Source of the DNA: Hoplostethus atlanticus
Taxonomy: Eukaryota; Chordata; Actinopteri; Trachichthyiformes; Trachichthyidae
Reading direction: 5' to 3'
Assembly: GCA_034670405.1 (NCBI GenBank)
Contig: JAXDDX010000057.1
Span: forward strand, 1,349,001-1,413,000
DNA length: 64,000 nt
Below the pieces are notes generated by a model. It was given only the letters and a program-made list of their open reading frames with translations. It searched no databases and was not told where the DNA came from. The translations under genes and the position numbers were made by a program. Below are positions 58,065 through 64,000 of this stretch, one piece after another (position 1 is the first letter of the stretch; every line of letters begins with the position of its first letter).

Positions 58065-61000
58065 GAGAAGAAAAGTAATGAGAAAAACTTTCTGAAAGAG
58101 GTCGAATGAAATGTGGCCCCCCGGTGCCCCCCTCTCCTCCCCGAGCCCTCCTGCACATTCCTCTCCCCTCAGCAGATCTGGCATGCCCCACAGGAGGCGG
58201 CGGCAGCAGCAGCACAGTAATCTTTTCAAAAGGGCGGATTTGAGCGGCCGCCAGGGCAGCCGGCCAACTATTTCTCATTTGGAGCTGGCCTGGAGATGAC
58301 CCTCCTGCTGGAGCCCCGCTCTCAGGAAAAACAAAAACGCCAGCACCGAGTAAGGGCAGCGCCTTGGCAACGCTGGAGAGCCGGGAACAGACTAGCAAAG
58401 GGAAAACAGGGAAACCGCAGGCCTGCTCTGAGGAACATCTGCACCGCCTTCCTGTGTAAAAAGAAAAAAAATTAAAACTTAATACTGTCTGCATGAGCCC
58501 TTGGGTCGTAACGAAAACACGGGAGGGCTGTGGTTTGTTTTTTTTTTTGCTTGGAACTCTGTCTGCATGTCTTTTTTTCCTTTGTCCATTTCCCTCTCTG
58601 TCTAACAATTTCCTGAACCCAGCACCCCCCACCCCCACATACACACACACACATGCACGTTCACCCCACCTCCTCCCTCCAGTGAGCCCTGGCCTCTTGT
58701 ACTTTCAGTGGAAGCCCACCCTCGGCTAGGGAAGAGCAGGTCTGGGTCTCTGTTATGCTTGCTCAATGATGGATGGACAGGAAGACTAAGAATCCTAGTC
58801 CAGCATTCCTGCTTTTACAGTGGGATGAGGAGGTGGAGGAAGGAGGAGGAATTCCTGAGTGTCTTCGTAATCACTATTGCTTTGACAGCAACTCCAGTGA
58901 CCCTCATCCAAACTTGCGGTCAAACTCCAGACAATAGTGCCCAATAATTATCTGGGTGTTGCTCGCAAAAAGTAACCAAAAAAAAAAGAGAACTTCCAGA
59001 AAAATCAAAACAGTGAAAAAAGCAGGAGAGAACATGTGGAAATGTTTGGGGGCTTAAAGGCTTTGTGAGTCAGACCAAAGACATCAAATTCCACATGCTG
59101 GGTTCAGATATCGTGTCTGTATGCGATGTTTACTGCCACACTCAGGCCTTACTTGGCCACTGGGCCAATAAGACGCCCCTGTGGCCAGCTTTAGAGAGGG
59201 AGCAGGGGACGACAACAAAGAAAGCCCTTATGTTTTCCCTCTAAAACCCGGCCCTCACCCCCCCCCCCCACCCCCCGCCTTAAAAAATGCTCCAGTAAAA
59301 ACTCATCACACATCTGCCAGATCCACTGAGGCCTGCCTCCAATTATCCGCCCACCACGCTGGAATCCCAGGAAGGCTCTGTCCGGCAGAGCGTTTGATGT
59401 TGCCACGCAACATTTGACAGAGAACAGGGCGGCTTTGAAAATCAGAGTGTAAACTTGCCTGCCAAGTTTGACGTGAAGAAAGAAGGGATGGTGGCGGGGG
59501 GAGGGTTGGGGGGGGTGGGTAGACAAGGAAAATGCCACTAGATGGAAAGCAGCTGCTGGAAGTTGGGAAACATTGCTTTAAATGGGCCCAAATGTGTCAG
59601 AGCCATACCAAACCTCGGCCAAGTGGTCAGCATTTACTTGTAATGGGCCCCCGTTGATGTGCGCAGACTGCTAACAAGGGAGAGCTGTAGACTGAGCTGC
59701 GAAAGCATTTGCGGATAGTGAAAACATGTTTCATAGACATTTGAAACTATCCGACTGTGTGGGTCAAGCTCCTCAAGTGAGTTGAAAAACCATTTGACCG
59801 TGAGCATGTCTACATTACTTCAGGATACATCTGACAATATATTTTTTTTATTGCAAATAAAATAGGGTACATGGGATGGAATGAACAGCGTTTGACATTT
59901 TGTTGACAAGCTTAGCTATTCATTCTTGCCTCCAAATGACATAAAAATGGGTGTAAACACGCTGCTGACGTGGCTCCAGAGACAATAATGAACCAATGTT
60001 GAAGAGCTGTGATGAGCAGATCAACATCACCGATTTTATGATTGTTTAATAGAGCTCTAATGATGTGTACACAGTAATAATTAATGTAGCATCCATGTCA
60101 TATAATTCCTTAACTGCTTGTTGTAATAAGGTTTTAGCAACAAGGTTTTAATAATGTCTGCTACCGAGAGGAAAGATGGAACAGCTCCACGTGAATCATC
60201 ACGCTGATCATCGCTTCACATTACAGTGATGACTGTAAAGCGAAACCGCGGCTATATGCTGTGAACTCCCCGAGGCGGGTGAGGTCACTGCAGCGTTTGT
60301 TTAAAGAGTCTTTCCCCATTACAGTATCAACGTGATAATCTGGAAAGGCGACACCTAGGAGGCATGCCTGTCATGAGAACCAGTGGCACCGCTTCACAAT
60401 GAGCAAGGCCACACCCCTGACAGAAAAGAAAAACCAGTACAGTAGAGAAGCCGCATTCTTTCCCACAGTTAATGGTAGCATGAGGTAAATCGAGCCGGAT
60501 TAGTTGCACTGCAAACAAACCCCATCATGCGCACACTGGCCCACACCCACCTAATCCTTTCACTGCTGTCAGGTTGTTGTATCTTCAAAATGTTGTATCT
60601 CTAAAATGTCATTCTCAGGCCATTTAACAACCTTTTATCTTTTTTTAGAAATGTTTATCGTGAGCTTGGAACGGGTTTTTTTGGAGCGGCCCCGGGGTGG
60701 TGAAACTTAGCTCAGCCTATAAAGGCCACGTAAGCCTTCAGTTCAAGTTTAAAAGATGAAGTTACACGGCGGCAGTGCTTTCTTTCCCTCACAACACAGG
60801 AGCACACAGGAGCACCTGTTCTTAAAGCTGTTTAAAGAGTAAACAGTGATGCTAGGAGATAATGTCTGTCTCATGCGTATTGCCGTGGGTGTCGATGGCT
60901 ACATGCAAATGTGGATTTTTTTTTTTGTGTCAACTCCACCCTACTCCTCAACGCTCAAACAAGCTCGGCAAGATTTCATTACTTTAGTTTAGAGTTGGAA

Positions 61001-62787
61001 CCTGGGCTACCACCTGCAGTTATGTGAATGCTGAAACACTTACTGTGCTATGCTGAAAGGCATTCTGGCTATGGCTGAGTAGTCTTGAAATTAAATACTA
61101 GTGACGCCAATGTGTCCTTATCTCAGCTTTAGCACGGCATCGGCTGATAATACTACAGTCGGGTCAGATCACATGGTCTCAGAATACCATTCATGACTTG
61201 CACAAAACAGCAATTGGAAACTGAACGATGACACACACCCACTGTTGTCTCTTCCAGAATAGTGGCAGTAGTGATACACGACGATACCCTGACTCTTTGT
61301 CTCGCTCCATTTAAGCTGCGGATAGCGTTACACAGTCCCTTCCGGACCAAAAAGATCACATTGTCCCTTTGACATGCTGGGCTCCATTATCTGTTAAACA
61401 GTCACAGCAGCTCGCACAGACCTCAGCCTGTTGCAGAGACAGTGCAAGCATAACTCACATGACTGACATGCTGCATACATTTACAGGATCTTTGCTTGGT
61501 AACAGGAGGCCTCTTTTTCCAGCAGCAAAAAAAAGAGGCCTGGTTTTAGTGCATTGTATTTCACAGTGCCTTTATGTCAGAATTACACGTTTTGTATAAT
61601 ATACTGCATGTTCGTTTGGAATCTGCTTGCGTGTGACATTTCAGCTTTCCACTTAGCGTGCTTTTACTGGATACAAAATGGCGCTGGCAACTCATGCCTG
61701 TGCATTGTGAGTAGCTTTCTGCTCGCTGAAAGAGAAATAAATAAATAAAGAAGTGAGCAAATAATGTTTGAAAGGATTTACCCAAAGGGCATCAGCTGAC
61801 TGTCTACAGCTGCTTTTGGCCCTTCGAGTGGTTTCCATGGCAACAGCCCTCCCGAATCTGGCCACTGCCAGCCTCGCTCCATCATAACAACAAATCCCAT
61901 TGATGCGTCTCTGGAATGCGTTGGCCTGTTTCTAGGGGAAACCTTGGGCCATTTGAGCAGCTGCTCGGTGCTGAGTGAATGTACAGTTCCTGTGTTGACT
62001 TCACTTCGCTCCTCTGAAACCAGGGGAAAGTCAGCCACACGGAAAATGAAGGATAAAAGTTTCAGTCTGCCTACTGTTCCGCGGTACTGTCTAGCGCTCT
62101 GCAGCACAGAGAAGGTTTTCAGGTTTAAAATATGGCCGTTCAATCATTTATAAAACAAATATCTCATGCACACAAACTTGACTGTCACTACATCAATTTC
62201 ACACTACATGATATGATGGAAGATGAAAGTGTGTATTCAAGCCAGAGCATGTTGTCAGTAGTGGCTTTTCTAAGGGCTTAAATGCTGTTTAGCGCCAATC
62301 CAGCTGCATCTCAATCATTTGACACTAAGCTTTTCACTCATTAAGATGTAATTGCTGTTGTCAAGCAACTGGCACATCATTAGTCAAAAATTAATTACTT
62401 CTCTGTGTGAAGCAGCCTCTCTCAATAATAAGTCAATGTGTAAATAAAGACTAAAAGGGGCCTTGAAGTCAAACTAGTCAGGGCGCCGTGCGTACCGGGG
62501 ATCTACAAAGAAGGAGTGACAAATTAGTGAGCCTAATGAAAGAAAAATTTAAGCCAAGCAATTTGAAGTCATTTGTTGGACGGCTTTGACTTATAGTAAT
62601 TTATGTATGTGCAATTAATGAAACCTGCATCAATTTTCCAAGGAGAGCAGATTAAAACTCCATAGGCTTCTTTCAATGTGAGATCTGTAATTGCGGCACG
62701 GGGGATAAGGTAAATATGCCTCGCTAGGTTTCCCCGTGAGGCGTTCTCCGCGTTGGGCGCTCAGTTGGTGTTGATAATAATTCAGTC

Positions 62788-62809
62788 CGCGTGTGTGTGT
62801 GTGTGTGTT
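62788..62809. repeat. (GT)n microsatellite
   Basis: About ten GT units, followed by a GA/GACA-rich stretch to 62856. Confidence 0.85.
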
Positions 62810-64000
62810 CGTGAGAGAGACAAAGACAGATAGACAGACAGAGATGGACGGAGAGAGCCTGATATGGCCAGTCTGAGCTCGCTCTAAAAGCATCTCTGGA
62901 AACCCAAGTAGTAATATTGAGTTACTCTAATCAACTGCTTCATGCTATTCATCTTTCTTTCCCCCCACTGGCGGGGCTACCAGTGAATGGATGTGCAGAG
63001 AACAGTATGGTCTTTGTGTGAAGTGCCCTTCCCCCACGCGACCCTCTCTGTCCGCCGTGGTTAGAAACCCAAGCTAGAAACACCACCACCCCCCCGCCGA
63101 ACCAGGTAACCAGACCAGTCGTCACCATGGTTACAGGCCACAACCACACTCAGGGGCGAGGAGGGGAGGCTTGGTTCCAATCACAAGGACAAATCACATC
63201 CAGTATCACACAGCCAATCTCTTTCTCTCTGCACACTGCTACAACACGAAGATTCAATCATCATACCAGCATGTCCGTAAATACTGGATGGAAAAAAAGA
63301 AAAAACAGCCTGTCCGCTACTCAGAATAGCATGATTAACTACCTGGAACAGAGACCGAAGCCTCAGCTACCATTTACTGTGAGTCAGCTATAGATCCACA
63401 CAGGCCATCTGGGTACTTGCACAGCTAACCTAAGTGCTACCAGTCCCTCTTAGTGCCTGTTAGCAGTTAGCAAATTTCAATCCTTACAATTTTATGGTAT
63501 GTTGACACAGAGACAGACAAATATGTACAGGTCGACGTGGCAAACACCGTGACGGTTTCAAAAGATAAATGTCAAGGTTTGGTTCACAACACTCTAGAAA
63601 GATGTGGGCTGGATGGGAATCTATTTGCAGGGGAGGTGAGTTCCTGCCAGGGGTTTTCCCCTCTGTTTTTTTTTTTTCTGTATCTGTATCTCTGCTCCAT
63701 GTTGATAGAGATCTCAAAATATCTATATACCTCAACCAACACATATACAGAAAAGGTATTGCATGTACAATATGGATAAATGTTCCCTGCTTTATTCTTT
63801 CAAGGTCTAACCATCCATTCATCTAACCCCAACTGTGTTAGATTTGTTGCCATGGCAACTGGGAGAGTGAGCCAGTTTTGCTATGTGAATCCTCCTTAAA
63901 AATAACACTGGATTGTATTCCTGTGGATTCCTCAACACCACCGTAGCATGTGAGAATGACTATTATATTGCACCCTGTATAGACGGTCTATATGGTGGAT

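Larger units (their letters stand above)
44061..64000. other. gene desert, transposon-poor
   Basis: Nearly 20 kb in which I found no exon series, no conserved protein motif and no recognisable transposon, only simple repeats. The longest open frame (57982-58650, minus, 222 residues) is low-complexity. Several AT-rich blocks with homeodomain-like TAATTA/ATTAAT cores stand out (about 59990-60140, 62330-62460 and 62520-62690). It may be regulatory DNA of a gene to the right; that gene is not in the window. Confidence 0.55.

Noticed and set aside
57982-58650. 222-residue minus-strand open frame, longest in the desert
   Set aside because: Low-complexity Ser/Pro/Gly-rich, built partly on a GGA repeat and a CA-rich run; no domain and no splice partners.

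Overview
The window is nuclear DNA from a ray-finned, probably percomorph, fish. Genes have many short exons with GT-AG introns. The repeats are fish types: a tRNA-derived SINE, a Tc1-like relic, an L2/Rex1-like LINE piece and a MITE. The gene order matches human chromosome 2p22.2: strn, heatr5b, gpatch11, eif2ak2. No prokaryotic or plasmid features are present.

Layout. Positions 1-7849 are intron 1 of strn (minus strand) and contain two copies of a roughly 0.35-0.43 kb repeat. Positions 7850-8059 are the first coding exon of strn, and its promoter follows at about 8060-8235. Positions 8470-27222 are heatr5b (minus strand), with 35 coding exons in 9445-27145. A short divergent promoter region (about 27.8-28.15 kb) separates it from gpatch11 (plus strand, 28157-30305, 8 coding exons). 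After about 1 kb comes eif2ak2, the antiviral kinase PKR (plus strand, 31464-39158, 19 coding exons). It has three double-stranded RNA binding domains and a kinase domain, with an interferon-response element upstream. Its first intron holds a mobile-element-like SWIM zinc-finger ORF and its intron 17 holds a LINE fragment. Positions 39.5-40.7 kb are a nest of transposon relics. From about 40.7 kb to the end (more than 23 kb) I found no gene; the stretch is poor in transposons and has some AT-rich blocks that look like conserved non-coding DNA.

Roles. Striatin is a scaffold of the PP2A STRIPAK complex. HEATR5B acts in clathrin/AP-1 vesicle traffic. GPATCH11 is a G-patch protein linked to RNA processing. 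PKR shuts down translation when it senses viral dsRNA. The genes are neighbours by conserved synteny, not by shared pathway; heatr5b and gpatch11 may share a bidirectional promoter.

Most notable: heatr5b is complete and every splice site can be placed, yet five of its exons each carry a net +1 (or +2) base shift relative to the conserved frame. Removing six bases in total gives 2065 codons, close to the 2071-residue human protein. The other genes show no such shifts. Consensus sequencing error is the simplest explanation, but the events have a similar local context and should be checked.
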